64,000 nucleotides of DNA, taken from contig CAJNDT010005921.1 of the NCBI GenBank assembly GCA_905221615.1, positions 260,501 to 324,500 on the forward strand. Reading direction: 5' to 3'. Positions within the stretch are counted from its first letter, which is position 1; the number at the start of each line of letters is the position of its first letter. Positions 1 through 11,586 of this stretch are shown here, one piece after another. The notes beneath the pieces were generated by a model. That model had not been told where the DNA came from. It saw only the letters and a program-made list of their open reading frames with translations, and ran no database searches. The DNA comes from Symbiodinium sp. CCMP2592 (taxonomy: Eukaryota > Sar > Dinophyceae > Suessiales > Symbiodiniaceae). The position numbers and the translations under genes were made by a program.

Positions 1-3000
1 TCTGAAAGGTCACATGAAGGCATTGTCCCTCTGAGGCACCAGCAGCTAGTGTTGTGCTCCTTGACCAAGATCGAGGCGCCGTCGAAGCGAAAGACTGTAC
101 CTGAAGATGGCACCCTGCAGCATCCATCATGAGTCATCCGTGCATGCCAAGGTTAACAAAAGGTCACAGGAGCTTGAATTCGAGCTAGCAAGCTGTATGC
201 CTTCAGCGGTCATGGCTAACAGCGGCCGACACAAACAGTCATCAAGTTCCGCTGTACATGCGCGACTTAGGACCCTTCAACCCCACCCATTCTTGGAAGT
301 GCCTCTACAGATTCTCAGCGCCTCGTAGCATGGCCGGTCAGCAAGCAAAGCAGAGCAAAGTGTCAGCACCAACTGATAGCGAATACCTATCTTCTGGCCA
401 ACTGTCCAAGTCCATGGCCATCATCACCTTCGATCGCTCGAAGGCAAGTCTCCTCAACACCTTCATGCTGCATCTTCATTCTGAAATTGTGCTTTGCCAC
501 CAACGAGTTTTTCGGGTACTGGCCCACTGACCGGAGCGTCATGTCAACATGCGGATGTACCTGATAGCAGCTGCCGGAAACCTTGTTCGACGGGTTTCGG
601 AACTCAGGCAAGAACACATTGCCAGCAAGGTCTCCCTGGCGATCCGACATCGATCCTTGCATGGAGCACCGCCGTGGACTGAGAAGGCCGAGAGTCCCCC
701 CCCTGACCATTGGTGCCTCGGCCAGGAAGGATCTTCGCACTCACAGGCCTCGGTCGGGCTAGCCCTTACAAATCTGCGGCTGAGTGACCAGAACACATCA
801 AAAACAATGAGGGCCGACAGACTCGGTACATGTCTCAGTACCTCCAGGCACCGCCTTGGCTCAGAACAACACTTCCGATATTCTGCAAGCCGCCAGCTTC
901 ATATTCTCAGCCACACACTGGACAGAATTCTTCCACACACTGGGAGCAAGCCAGGGCATCCTGACGCAAAAAGTAAACCAAAGAATAACGTCTAAGTGTT
1001 TGCAGGCGGCACACCTGCGTCACCAAGTCCCGCTTCATGAGTGGGAACGGGCAGGTGCAAGCTCCAGGCCTGCATTCAGCAGAGCAATGCCGTGTGAAGG
1101 CGACATGTTGATCTGCGAGGCATCTGAGGAGGGAAAGGGTTTGTTCGAGTTGGGTTTCGAACTGGTGGTGTCTGCGATGGAGTCGATCTGCCAATGTGAA
1201 ATGTTGAAAAAAAAACCACACGTGTCAAAATCAACGGAACAATGTAGAGGCCAAACTGTGCACGTCTCGAACAATTGAGGCTCGGAGGTTCAGCCGCCAG
1301 TCCTGCGTTGCCCGTTTTCCACTTGCGGAAGCAACCCTTGCGAAACCAGGAGCCGACTCGCACACAATCTTTCATAGAAAGGCCCCGACGTACACATGCC
1401 TTGCTCCGACGTGCACTGTGTCGGCACGAACCTTCGAACTGCCAACGCCACATTGCACAAGACTGCCTTTTGAGGTCTGCCATAGCCGCAATATCACTGA
1501 TTGTCACTGCATGAGCATCTGTGGGCCTGGGAAGGATTTGGCCCGAAAGCGCAAAAGCTACCACAAATATGAGGACAGACAGCATCCATACCCACCTCGG
1601 CGCGAGACAAGTACAAGCTGTTACATCACAGGCGCGGAGCGGCGGAGGGGCGGACTGAGATGACCAAACTTCGCTCTTCGGGTGCGCCTTGTGCTTTGAC
1701 TCCGACGGCTACACGCACGAAGAGATCAAAATTCTGGCCCATGCCTCCTCGTCTTTGTCGGCGGTGACATGTTTGCGAGTCATATGGCAACGAAACGATG
1801 AATGTTGATGATCATGCGCAAACGAAACGTTGCTAAAAACATAACAATCTGGCAACTGGGTCTTGAGGCTTCCCCCGGAAACCGACATGCCCAGCACACA
1901 CATACTTCCTCCTATCGAATGCTCTTGTGAATTTGTGTGCACCAAAAGGGCTGCAGACGTCAGTCGTGCATCGACCGTTTTTACGAGAGCAAGACAACAT
2001 CCAAGAAGAGCGACATTTAAACGTCATGGCAATGGTTATAACGAACCAGCAGTGTCACCGTGATCACACAGTTCGGAAACATATCAAAAATCGGAGTCCC
2101 GTTCTGAGTTGTGAAATCACTTCGTTGGTCCTAAATGCAATACCTTGGTGGTGGGATCTTGCCCAGAGACGCCGATATGCCGTGAGCCGACGGTGCCTTT
2201 CCGGATTTTGCAGCTGGGGTTTATTTAGATTTAAGTAAAGTTTATAGGATTAGCGCAAATCTGTCGACATCCCCAAGTCCGGGATCGTACCAGTGGCTGC
2301 ATCGGGCGAAACGCCTTTTATGCAGGCGTGCAACAAAAAAGAGTACCCTTTTATGGTTTGTAAAACTTTAAGGGTTCCTAACAAACCAATACCATCCAAG
2401 CAGCTTCATGATTGACACAGCCCTTCAACCATCCCAGTGTCTACCTGCCTGAAACCCTGCACCAAGGTCCCGTCAAGCCGAAAGTATGCGCTGAAAACTC
2501 TTGTAGGTTTTGAACTCAAGCCCAAAACCGTATGGAAACTATGTCGGGCGGGTCGATGATACAACAATTTTCCAAGCAGCTCAAACAAACCAGTCTTGAG
2601 CAAATTCCACCGTCGCGAATTTCGTTCAAAATTACACATGTGAGATTTTTCCGAATTATACAAAATCATGATGCGAAAATCAGCATCACTGAGCAAAATC
2701 ATGAAACAGCTTTCACAAGGGCTTCTGGAAGGTGGAGAATACGCTGGGAGAGACAAGAGCACCATCTCCGAACGACGGCGCGAAGGTGATGGAAAACTGA
2801 TAAGCCCACTGGGTCAATTGCCAGACATAATTAACAGTCACGGCCAGGCCGGCCTCACCGAACCCCCCGCGCTGTGTCTCACGCCTGTACAAAGCTATCC
2901 TCGCCAGGCTGGCCGCACTCGGGGCACTATAAGACCGGAATGACTGCTCCGCAAATGTGCGCGTGTGTCGAAGCCGCAGCCTACCAACCCACAATAGGCA

Positions 3001-3760
3001 GGTGGCCTCAGTCTTTATTTCCAAAGGCATGCATGCGCTCGAACGGCTCTTCGAGGTTCCATGGGTAGCTCAGCAAACTAGAGCGTGTCGCACGTGTCCG
3101 CCTGGCAAAGATTCCCACGATGGTACCGCCCAAATGCAACACCTTAATTGCCACAATATGTGCTGAGGCGTGCTCGGACCGCCCCATGGTCATCTTGCAT
3201 ATGTACATCATTTATACAATAAAACAACGCACCACTGCCACTTGTGTACTGTGCGCCAAAGCTGCTCTGCAGTGAAGTATAGCGCAGCGGGTGCCACTTT
3301 ATGGTAATGTCGGAGGAGAGCGCAGCTAGCAACGCAACAGGCTTGCCACCAAACCTTCCTGCTCCAAGACCAACGCCCTAGCTGCGTCCCGTGCAGTTTT
3401 AGCGTCAGAGCCGCAATTCCTCATCAATTGTTGCGAAGCGGCCCCTCTCTTCATATGTGTGCGAAATACCCCGCTCTGCTCACTTCCGGCCGCCCCCACC
3501 TTCCACCCCCACCTCCTCCATCCCCTGCCCTCCTTCTGTCCTCGTCTGCGAATTCGCAAGCACCGGGCCCATCCGTCCCACTTGCGCTCCAACAGTCCTT
3601 CGTGTCTCGAGGTTTAACACCCAGGTTTGGCACCCAGGCTTGCATTCAAAACCCCGCAAGACCCAGGCCCCGAACCCGGCAGGCCGAAAGGCGAAGGCCT
3701 TGGTGAAGGGTCCAGCTCGTTCCCAATGTGACGAAAGCAAACTTCCTAGTAAGTAACAAT
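1..3760. other. No supportable gene
   Basis: Short reading frames occur on both strands but none shows domain motifs or convincing splice structure, and they overlap one another. A pyrimidine-rich stretch lies near 3480-3540. I see no RNA gene or mobile-element protein here. Confidence 0.6.
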
Positions 3761-3826
3761 AGCAGCAATCATGCTAATGGCATGATGAGAATCAAAAACA
3801 GCGACAATGGCAAAGAACAGCAAGCA

Positions 3827-3893
3827 TAATAATAATAATAACAATAATAATAACAATAACAATAATAACAATATTAATAATAATAATAATTGA
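3827..3893. repeat. AAT/AAC trinucleotide microsatellite
   Basis: Nearly uninterrupted AAT units with interspersed AAC units. It sits at the left edge of an A-rich, T-poor stretch that runs to about 4360. Confidence 0.9.
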
Positions 3894-4530
3894 AATAATT
3901 ACCTTTCCATTAACACAAAAAGCATGTCGATGTGTAAACACAGAAATGAACACAAAAACATTAACAAAAATAGCAAATAATGAACACTACAACACAGGAA
4001 CAACAGTAATCGGAGAAAGAAATGCTCAGAAAAAACATTTAAAAATCGACATGATGCAACCATGAAGACGAACGAACAATTTCAAGATAATTGGTACATG
4101 TTGAAACAACAAATCTCAGTAACAATAACAATACACCAGGATAAACAAACAAGAACAAAATTTTAATTGCAACAAGAACAAGAACAATCATGCAAAAACA
4201 TTAAACGGCAATATAACAAAAAAACAAGCTTGTTTGTTTACAACAACAAAAAATATTGACATGAACCAAGTCACACGAAATCGCTTTATGGGGTGTTTTG
4301 CGAAAAAAGAGAGAGAAAAATAAATCGCAACAACAATCTTCAAAGAGCTTGAGAAAAGGCTTGAAATCAGTGGGCCCCACTGAACGATTTTGTGCGGCCT
4401 TTGTGTGTCTCTGAATTTCAATGTTTCTGCTTCTATGCTTCGCTTTTAACTCCCAAAATCGATTTCGTGTGGGCATCTCCTTTCGTGTCCAAGGTCCTCC
4501 TTCCTCCTTTCAGTCTTTCTTCAACGAATC
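3894..4530. other. A-rich, strand-asymmetric non-coding stretch
   Basis: The + strand is full of AACAA/AACAAT words and poor in G and T up to about 4360. The minus-strand reading frames across it are low-complexity Phe/Ser/Cys-rich shadows. No gene is seen. Confidence 0.6.
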
Positions 4531-4534
4531 CTGC

Positions 4535-4645
4535 TTTGAACTTGGAGTTGGAACCTGGATTTGATCTGGGTACCTGGGTTTAACTGGCTTCAACCCAGGT
4601 TGAACCTGGATTCAAACCCAAGTTCCAAACCTGTTTCCGGAGCAT
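4535..4645. repeat. AACCTGG / CCAGGTT dyad cluster
   Basis: AACCTGG, ACCTGGGTT and AACCCAGGT recur within about 100 bp. The pair ACCTGGGTT ... AACCCAGGT near 4571-4605 can form a hairpin. A weaker relative (CCAGGTTTGG, CACCCAGGC) is seen near 3620-3640. Confidence 0.6.
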
Positions 4646-4769
4646 GGCTTACCCCAAGCGAGAGAACCAGTCTCTGAATCTTTTCTGTCGCCAAGCTTGT
4701 CCACTCTCCGCTTCTGAAGCTCGCTCCTTTTGGACTTCTCCGCTTCTAGAGTTTTCTCCTTCTTCCCTA

Positions 4770-4856
4770 AAACACAGGGAGGGGAGAGGGGCGAAGGGGA
4801 GGGCGAAGCCTTCGAAGGGTTCGAAGGGAAGTGGGCTTCGAAGGCTTCGAAGGGGG
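4770..4856. repeat. TTCGAAGG repeat cluster
   Basis: After a purine-rich GGGGAG run, TTCGAAGG occurs four times in about 50 bp, two of them as adjacent pairs. TTCGAA is itself palindromic. Confidence 0.7.
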
Positions 4857-4869
4857 CAGATGAATGAAA

Positions 4870-7800
4870 AATTCCAATAGCGTTTCGAGAATCACCAGGA
4901 GTGTGCGATAATCTGGCAACAACAATCAAACAGAAATCTCAATCTGCTCCAGCATGCAACCACTCGGTCTCTGACTTTTGTCTGGATGCAATGAGCCAGT
5001 CTTGAGCCAAGGCCAATTCGTAGGCATTGTGTCCGTGGGTCCAATATGAGCTGGAGAATGACCATGCAATCTAACACGGTCCCTTGATTGTGACGGGGCA
5101 CGTCGACAATCACACCTGTACAATCTCCGCTCATTGATTGGTTCTACAATCATACTGGAATAGCAACGAAACCAGAATTGGAATCAATGAAGTGTGAATC
5201 GAAACAATCAAGCAGTCAATCCACCGGTTGAAACGCAATCACGAACTAAGCTGGCAATCTCACTCTTTTGCAATCAGAACTGAGCAATGTCATGCAGTCG
5301 CCCAATCTCCAACTATGTGCAATCATCATCCAGGAAACAATGTCTCCGTCGGTACATCGCAATCATAGAAGCAGATGGAATCAGCAATCAATCGGCAGTA
5401 TCTGCAGCGATTGTCCAGTGCTCAATCCGAGCAACTTGTTGCCAAAAGCCGGTGCAATCTGAGCAGAGAAGAATCAAAATCAAAAGCAATGCTGTCGAGA
5501 GGCAGCAATACACTCTCATCAATGTAACAAGCACAATCCACTTTTGCTGTGGATCCTCAATCCACACGTGCTGTGGATCAATAGGTCAATAGGCCAATCG
5601 CTACTGGCCCTTGCGTTTCTTCTGCGCAATAGCCGCCGCAGTGGCAACCATTACACTGTACTCCTGGCTCGTCAATGACGACGACGAAGATCCGGAATCG
5701 GTCAATCCGGGCCCCAAACCTGCACTTGCTGCAATGTCGTCAGCCGGAATCTCATCGCAATTTTCCGACAATAGCATGAGTTCAGGGACACCCTCAATCT
5801 GCATGCACGAGACAGGGAATGTGCAATGACGGTGCACAGCTTCCGTCGGGTACCAATGCTCGTAGCTCGAATTGTGCATCAGGGAAGCCAATCCTTCCAC
5901 ATTCAATGTTGCCAACTCGAGGACAATGCAATGCTGACGAACAATCCCATCCAGGCAATAGGTGTAATCTCCACCAATCTGGTTCTGAGTGCTGTCAATC
6001 GTCAAGCACCAAGAACAACTGAGGAATGAGCAATTGTGGTACTTTTGGAAACCACCAATCCCTTCCGGATTCTTCAATCTTGTGTCCATCATCAATCTCG
6101 TGGGCCGGAAGATCAATACTTTCACCAATTCCGCGCACTGACTGCGCGAGAATCGGTTTTGGCGGTACCAATGGCACAATTTGCGTAGGCTCGCATCCAC
6201 ACTGAATTGTGGATTCAATTGCCCCAATGGCGTGGGGATGTTGGTGACTTGTCCACTCACCAATGACTCAATGATCGAAGCCGGCAATGCTAAGCAAGCA
6301 AACCATTCGACCAATCCATCAACTGGTCTGTGATCACGGCATCTGAACAATGTCACTGCAACTGCTCGGGCGAAAATCGACTTCAATGCACGATAGCATT
6401 CAGTCGTTTTGTCCAATAGCAGGACAGGAATGCCAGATTCAATGAGAATACGGGAATTCCGTCCGCAATGTCTGTTGCTCTCATGTGGGCAATGCATCTG
6501 TTGCACATGTGAATCAAGTTCAAGAATGCGCAATTCGCATAACCACAATGCGCCGAGTAGCCATCTGGCGTCATTGCGCGTGACCATTTGTTGGCAATGG
6601 TCCAGCCCAATTGAAGCTCAATGCCTGTAATCTTCCCTGTAAATCTAGACATCTGTTGGCAATAAGCAGACAATGCATCATGGATCATTTCAGCAATCTC
6701 AAGAATCACTGGGCAATCCAAGTGAATGATTCCTTCATTCAATGTCACCGTGACGTAGTGATCAATGGTCTGCGTGACCTCAATCAGGGCATTCTTCCAT
6801 TGGTACAATTCCAGAGTTGCAGCAATTGATGCCAAATGCACGTAGAAAATCGCGAATGCCTCACGCAATCGGGTCAATACCATCCATTCTGGCCAACGCA
6901 ACTGGTGGTTGGGTTCGTGAATGTGGTCACTTACCTGACTCACAATGTTGAGAAACTGATCGAATGGTGAGCTCTGTGGCAATGTCACGGGAGGAGCTCC
7001 CATGATGAATTCCGGTGCCGGAGCCGGAGTGGAAGCCATGGCAATCAGAGTCAATCTGAGGCAATCGTGAGAGCGAATCTGCTTTTCCAATCTAAGAGCA
7101 ATCGCAAGCGGAAGCAATAAGTAAATCAACAATTCACAAAAGCACACACTCCAGGTTCAAAATCATCTCAAAACGCTTTCAAATCCTGTTCAAATCATGC
7201 TATGTACAATGTTGCTAATGTAGCAACGTTTGACCGAATCGGTTTATGTAGAGCTCGAGACAATGAATGTTCGGCTCTTCATGCCAATGCTATGTACACT
7301 TCTCAACTAAATGCCAAAACTCTTCATCCAATAAAAGGCAATAAATTCTTGTTTCTTGCAATTCAAACACAGGGTTGCTCAAAGACCTCCCAAGCAAAAT
7401 CTTCCTGGTCAATGTGTCTCAACAGGAATGATAAAGTCGTGCCAATACACATGTTGAGCTCAAACCAAATTCACTCAATTCTCACCTCTTCTTTCTTTTC
7501 ATACAATACACACTCTGAGGCGCAAGCATGTGTCATGAGACATGCAATAGACTCCAATCACCTGCAAGCCAGGCGGTCCCTTAGACAAGGCGAGTCAATT
7601 CTTCCGTGAAACCGATGAAACAATGTTTGTTTGGTTTTGGGGTTTTCTTAATAAAATGAAGATCGAGCACAATCGAGATCAACTCACATAAAACAGTGAG
7701 GTTCTCAAGACAGTGACGACCAAGACAAAAGGCGTGAGAACAATGATGAAGTAAAGGCAATGACTCTTCACAAAGGGCAAATGATGGACAAATGAAAGAC

Positions 7801-8265
7801 GAATCCTCAACGTCCGCATACGAACCCGGACTGACAAGATTAGAACATGTCCTTGCAAAATGTCCACAATCAATCAATGTGTCCTCGGCTGAGAATCCAA
7901 TCCTCAGAAATATGCCGAAAGATATCGCACATGTTCCTTAGTCAATCTCAGAGGTTCCTTAGTGATGAATACACAGCAGGAACCATGCGAAACTGTGTCG
8001 CAATGTTCACAGAGTGATGTACTCAATGCGTGGCAATGACTCAGACAATCACCTCGAACCTGAGCATTCTTGAATCAAGCCTTCCAAGGCATGATCGTCA
8101 ACAGAATCATCGAGCACCGAACCACAAGAACAGTTTCAATCAAAATGCCTGATAAAACGGATGGTGCAAATGAAGAAACAATGAGAACTAGAAGTAATAA
8201 CAAGCTGTCGAAAATGCCAATAGCTGATCACTTGGGTCACTGGAACACGGTACTCGCGCAATGAA
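4870..8265 (+). other. CAAT-word domain
   Basis: The + strand carries CAAT (often GCAATC or TCAATG) every 15-30 bases. By hand I count about 64 in 5581-7140 and 14 in 5281-5580, where about 6 and about 1 are expected for random sequence. The complement ATTG is far rarer on the same strand. The bias covers non-coding flanks and a minus-strand gene alike, in every codon phase. It fades after about 8265, with a last cluster at 9218-9275. The cause is unknown. Confidence 0.8.
5601..7039 (-). pseudogene. Unrecognised protein, split by one frameshift
   Basis: Two minus-strand reading frames overlap: 7147-6383 and 6587-5601. The first has a good start at 7039 (MASTPAPAPEF...); the part upstream of that is Leu-rich and probably untranslated. 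The first half reads as alpha-helical protein. The second continues after a frame change near 6430-6470 and ends in a Ser-rich segment and a basic tail (QKKRKGQ) that could be a nuclear signal. At the junction GGAATTCCCGT and GGCATTCCTGT lie 26 bp apart and both encode Gly-Ile-Pro-Val, so a 26-bp duplication may have caused the shift; a small intron is another option. Joined length would be about 460-470 aa. I recognise no family. The whole gene is inside the CAAT-word domain. Confidence 0.5.
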
Positions 8266-8450
8266 ACCAAAATGCTCAGGAGAAGAAAACGAGAAGAATG
8301 GGATTCCATACTTGTCACCGCAACAGTTCCTTGCAGGGCGCACAACACGACAATCGACTTGAATTTTCTCACGGCCGTTGCGCGCTTGTCGCCGTCCGAA
8401 TTGGTCGTGAAATTTTCGGTGAAAGTTGCGGTTAACGTCTGTTTCGGTCT
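7148..8450. other. No supportable gene; right part of CAAT domain
   Basis: CAAT words stay frequent to about 8265. Reading frames at 7202-7609 and 7581-7877 lie on opposite strands and show no motif. Nothing else is seen. Confidence 0.5.
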
Positions 8451-8454
8451 GTGC

Positions 8455-8860
8455 CTTTTCTCAACAGGTTAAGGCAGTTTGGAAGCGCGAGAAGGCTGCT
8501 TCTCTCACGGCTTGGGCTCTGCTTTGTCGTTGCTTCGTCGTCTCTGTCTGGCATTGGCCCGCATCGATTCATGTTGCGGTTAGTAAGAGCGAAAACGCCG
8601 TTTCTGTCACTTCTGCACGCTCGCCTCTAGCGTTTGCTCAGCTGTGTTTTTTATCAACTGGCTGCAAGGTTGCAGTTTGTAAAGCGTGAGAACGCTGCTT
8701 CTCTTATAGCCTCGTGTTTGGGCTCTGCTTTGTCGTAGGTCGTCGTCAGCCTGGCATTATTCGCGTCACCATCGGTATATCTACTTAGAAAAGCGAGAAC
8801 GCCGCTTCTGTCACCTTTGGCTGCATCTGGTGCTTCACTTTACGTCGCCCGTGGACTTTG
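8455..8860. repeat. Tandem repeat, ~100-bp unit (about four units)
   Basis: The core AAGCGNGAANNCGCNGCTTCT recurs near 8482, 8586, 8682 and 8796. Units 1 and 3 also share a following GGGCTCTGCTTTGTCGT and a CTGGCATT; units 2 and 4 share TTCTGTCAC. This suggests a ~200-bp higher-order pair. The rest, to 9215, shows no gene. Confidence 0.65.
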
Positions 8861-9479
8861 GACTTGTAGATTTTGGTGTGCACCGTGACACAACAAAACA
8901 CAGGGGTCTGGCGAGACTAGAACGGCAACCGGACTGGACTTGGCTCCCTGTTGCTTTGGACAGCTCTGAGCGACGGTCTTGTTGCTTCTGACCGGTCACT
9001 GAGGCTCCGTAGTTTGTGCTGAACGGCTAACACCGGCAAAGCCTGTGCGCCGCAGCCCTTGGTAGAGCTTCGCTTTGCTGTTTCACCGCTTTGGTTGCAG
9101 TTTGTTGCTTGGTTTGTAGTTTCGCTTGTTTGTCGGGACCGAGTGCTACAGCCGTAGTCGACGAGGCCCAGTCAAGCCAAAAAAAAAACAAGACGTAATG
9201 CAGGGTTCTTCCAAGGCAATGTCTGAAAGGGTGCAATCAGAATGATCGCAACAATCAGAATTTCTCATGCAATCAAACTTATGGTGGGGCTCTTGCAGAT
9301 AGAAAATGATATTTCAAGCACATGCAGAGAATATTTTTGCAACGGGCCTAAATCGAAAATTTAGACCCGTAGCAGCAATGCAGATAGAATATTTTCGAGC
9401 GGTAAAAACGATAAATATAGATATTGGGCAATTTAAGCCCAACGGCAGCTCTTGCAGATGGAATATTTCCATCCTCGTA

Positions 9480-9600
9480 ACAGTAGTAAAATACTAGTAC
9501 AGGAACAATACAGTAGATACTAGTAAAGTAGTACAATAGTGGTACCATAGTCGTACGGTAGTACAGTTGTGGTACAGTAGTACAGTAGAATACGTAGCAG
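9480..9600. repeat. GTA-type satellite, left tract
   Basis: Degenerate GTA/GTACAGTA units (AGTAGTACAGTAG and variants). The same satellite, in the same orientation, reappears at 10650-11035 on the other side of the transposase. Confidence 0.8.
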
Positions 9601-10513
9601 CAACAATAGAAGTAATCTACACTTCCAAACTGCATCTGTCACCGGATGATGCCAGTCTTGTCCTTGGTGTTGACAGTCGGGCCATTCGCTCCTTGTACGA
9701 GACCTTCAACCTTTTCACACCTCTAATCGAGCAGCTGAACAACAGTTTGACAGTTGGTGGATGCGGAATGGACGTCCAGATTGATGAAGTGGCCTTCCGT
9801 TCTGTGGGCAGATCTCACGGAATTGTGTGGCTCAGGTTCATTGCGGCAGTGCGTAGAGGGTCCAGCTTGGTGTGGCTTCAGCATCTTGGCTACAGAATCA
9901 CTCAGGCAGGTCAAGGTGGAGGAGGACCACTGTCCTTGGAGGAAATGCGTTCTGCTCTACTTTTGGACTCTGATGAGCCTATGCTGGAATTTGGGTCCGT
10001 CTGCCACACAGACGGAGCCAAAGCCTACAAGTCCTTGAAGAGCCCTCTGCTTGATGGAGTTTGGAGGACGGTGATTTGCGTTTGTCTCACACTTGTGTCA
10101 AACACAAGTCTCCGCACCCAGAATTCTCTAAGAGAATGCGGGTGCGTGTCTGGGTGGGCGACAGGTTTGAAGAGCAGGAAAGGGTTGGAGGAACCCAGAA
10201 GGTTGATGGCTTTTTCGTTGCCTTCCGCAAAGTGGTCGGCAAGCGGCCCTTCAACACAGTTGGCTTTTCAGACGACAGAGGCCCTCGCATGGAACAGATC
10301 ATGCGTCACGTCCGTTTGTTCCAGCTGAAGCACTGGTTCGGCGGACAAGACATGTTTTCAGTGTGTAGCCAGCTTCGCAAGTCTCAAAGAGACAGCGGGG
10401 GGGTCACTTGGAAGGACATGTCTGCTTTAAAGAAGCCTTTTGTAAGCCTTGCCCCACCTCGTGTACAGGTAGAGGTGGCAGGCGAAATGAGGGATGTTGT
10501 CACGCTCGACTGA
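9600..10513 (+). pseudogene. ISXO2/IS1595-like DDE transposase, frameshifted
   Basis: The first frame (open from 9567, inside the satellite) carries the block VQIDEVAFR near 9772-9800 and CHTDGAKAYKSL near 10003-10038, read as the first and second acidic catalytic positions. A frame change near 10060 is needed to continue with LSHTCVKHKSPHPEF and then GTQKVDGFFVAFRK, the C-terminal block of this family. The second frame ends at 10513. This matches domesticated-looking ISXO2-like proteins that are multicopy in Symbiodinium gene sets. The frameshift suggests a dead copy; an assembly error or small intron is possible. Family assignment is from motif memory, not a search. Confidence 0.7.
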
Positions 10514-10593
10514 AAAAGACTTTGGGTTTGGGAAAGCAGGTTTGAGTGAGGTTGGAAAGCAAAAACGGAAAAACGCGTTTTTTGTTCGCTGGC

Positions 10594-10614
10594 GGCGCGC
10601 GCTCCGCGCGCGCC
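10594..10614. repeat. GC-rich perfect hairpin
   Basis: A GGCGCGCG-type arm, a short CTC loop and the complementary arm lie 80 bp after the transposase stop, followed by a T-rich tract. It could be a terminator-like or recombination structure; its function is unknown. Confidence 0.6.
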
Positions 10615-10649
10615 GTTAATTTCTTTTTAGTTAATAATTAGTTACCGCG

Positions 10650-11035
10650 CGAAATAGTACAGTAGTACAGTAGTAGTACAATAGTAGTACAATGGCAGTA
10701 CAGTAGCAGTACAGTGGTAGTACAATAATAATACGGTAATACAATAGTAGTACAGTAGTACAGTAGTAGTACAGTCGTAGTACAATAGTACAGTAGTGGT
10801 ACAGTAGTGGTACAGTAGTAGTAAAATCATAGTACAGTAGTAATACAATAATAGTACAGAAGAAAAATAGTAATACAGTATTGGTACAGTAGTATTGGTA
10901 CAGTAGTAGTACAACAGTAGTAGAACAGTAGTAGTGCAGTGGTTAGTAGTACCGCAGTTGTTCAGTAGTAGTACAGTAGCAGCACAATAGTAGCACAGCA
11001 ATTGCTGGTATTGTGCTAGTACAGCTATAATACTT
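10650..11035. repeat. GTA-type satellite, right tract
   Basis: Long run of degenerate GTA/GTAGTACAGTA units, sharing sequence and orientation with the left tract at 9480-9600. A repetitive Tyr/Leu/Val minus-strand frame across it is an artefact of the repeat. Confidence 0.9.
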
Positions 11036-11049
11036 TGCCACCCCCCTTA

Positions 11050-11560
11050 GGGAAGTTCCCAAACAAGGGACTAAGGGATGGCCTGGGGCCTGGCCTAGGC
11101 AGAGCCCAGACAGAGCCAAGGGGACTTAGGTTGGCCTAGGCAGAGCCTAGGGGCTATTAGCGGATGGCCTAGGCAGAGGGTAGGGGATGGTCAGGGCAGA
11201 GCCTAGTGGAAGGTGTAGGTAGAGTCTAGGGATGGCCTGGGGCCTGGCCTAGGCAGAGCCCAGACAGAGCCAAGGGGATGGCCTCGGCAAAGCCTAGGGA
11301 TGGCCTGGGCAGAGCCCAGCGCATGGCCGAGGCAGAACCTAGGCAGAGGTTAGGGGAAGAGCCAATTTTATGGTCTAGGCGCCTAGGCAAAGCCTAGTGG
11401 ATGGCTTAGGCAGAGCCCAGCGGATGGCCGGAGCCTGGGGGCTGGCCTAGGCAGAGCCTGGCAGAGCCTAGCGCATGGCCGAGGCAGAACCTGGGGCTGG
11501 CCTAGGCAGACCTAGGGGCTCAAAGGGGGCTTCAAGGGGGGCTTAAGCCCCCTTTGTCAA
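11050..11560. repeat. Minisatellite of GGCCTAGGCAGAGCCTAGGG units
   Basis: About twenty degenerate units built from GGCCTAGGCAGAGCC and GGGATGGCC. The unit contains the dyad GGC(C)TAGGC...GCCTAGG, so single strands could fold. One longer stretch (GATGGCCTGGGGCCTGGCCT) is duplicated at about 11076 and 11229. Confidence 0.85.
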
Positions 11561-11586
11561 AGTGTCAAAGCGGGTGGGGCCCATTC

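Noticed and set aside
4188..4476. Phe/Cys-rich minus frames that look like membrane segments
   Set aside because: Low-complexity translation of an A-rich + strand, with no start context or homologous motif.
10642..11001. Tyr/Leu/Val-rich minus-strand open frame of 119 codons
   Set aside because: Translation of the GTA satellite.
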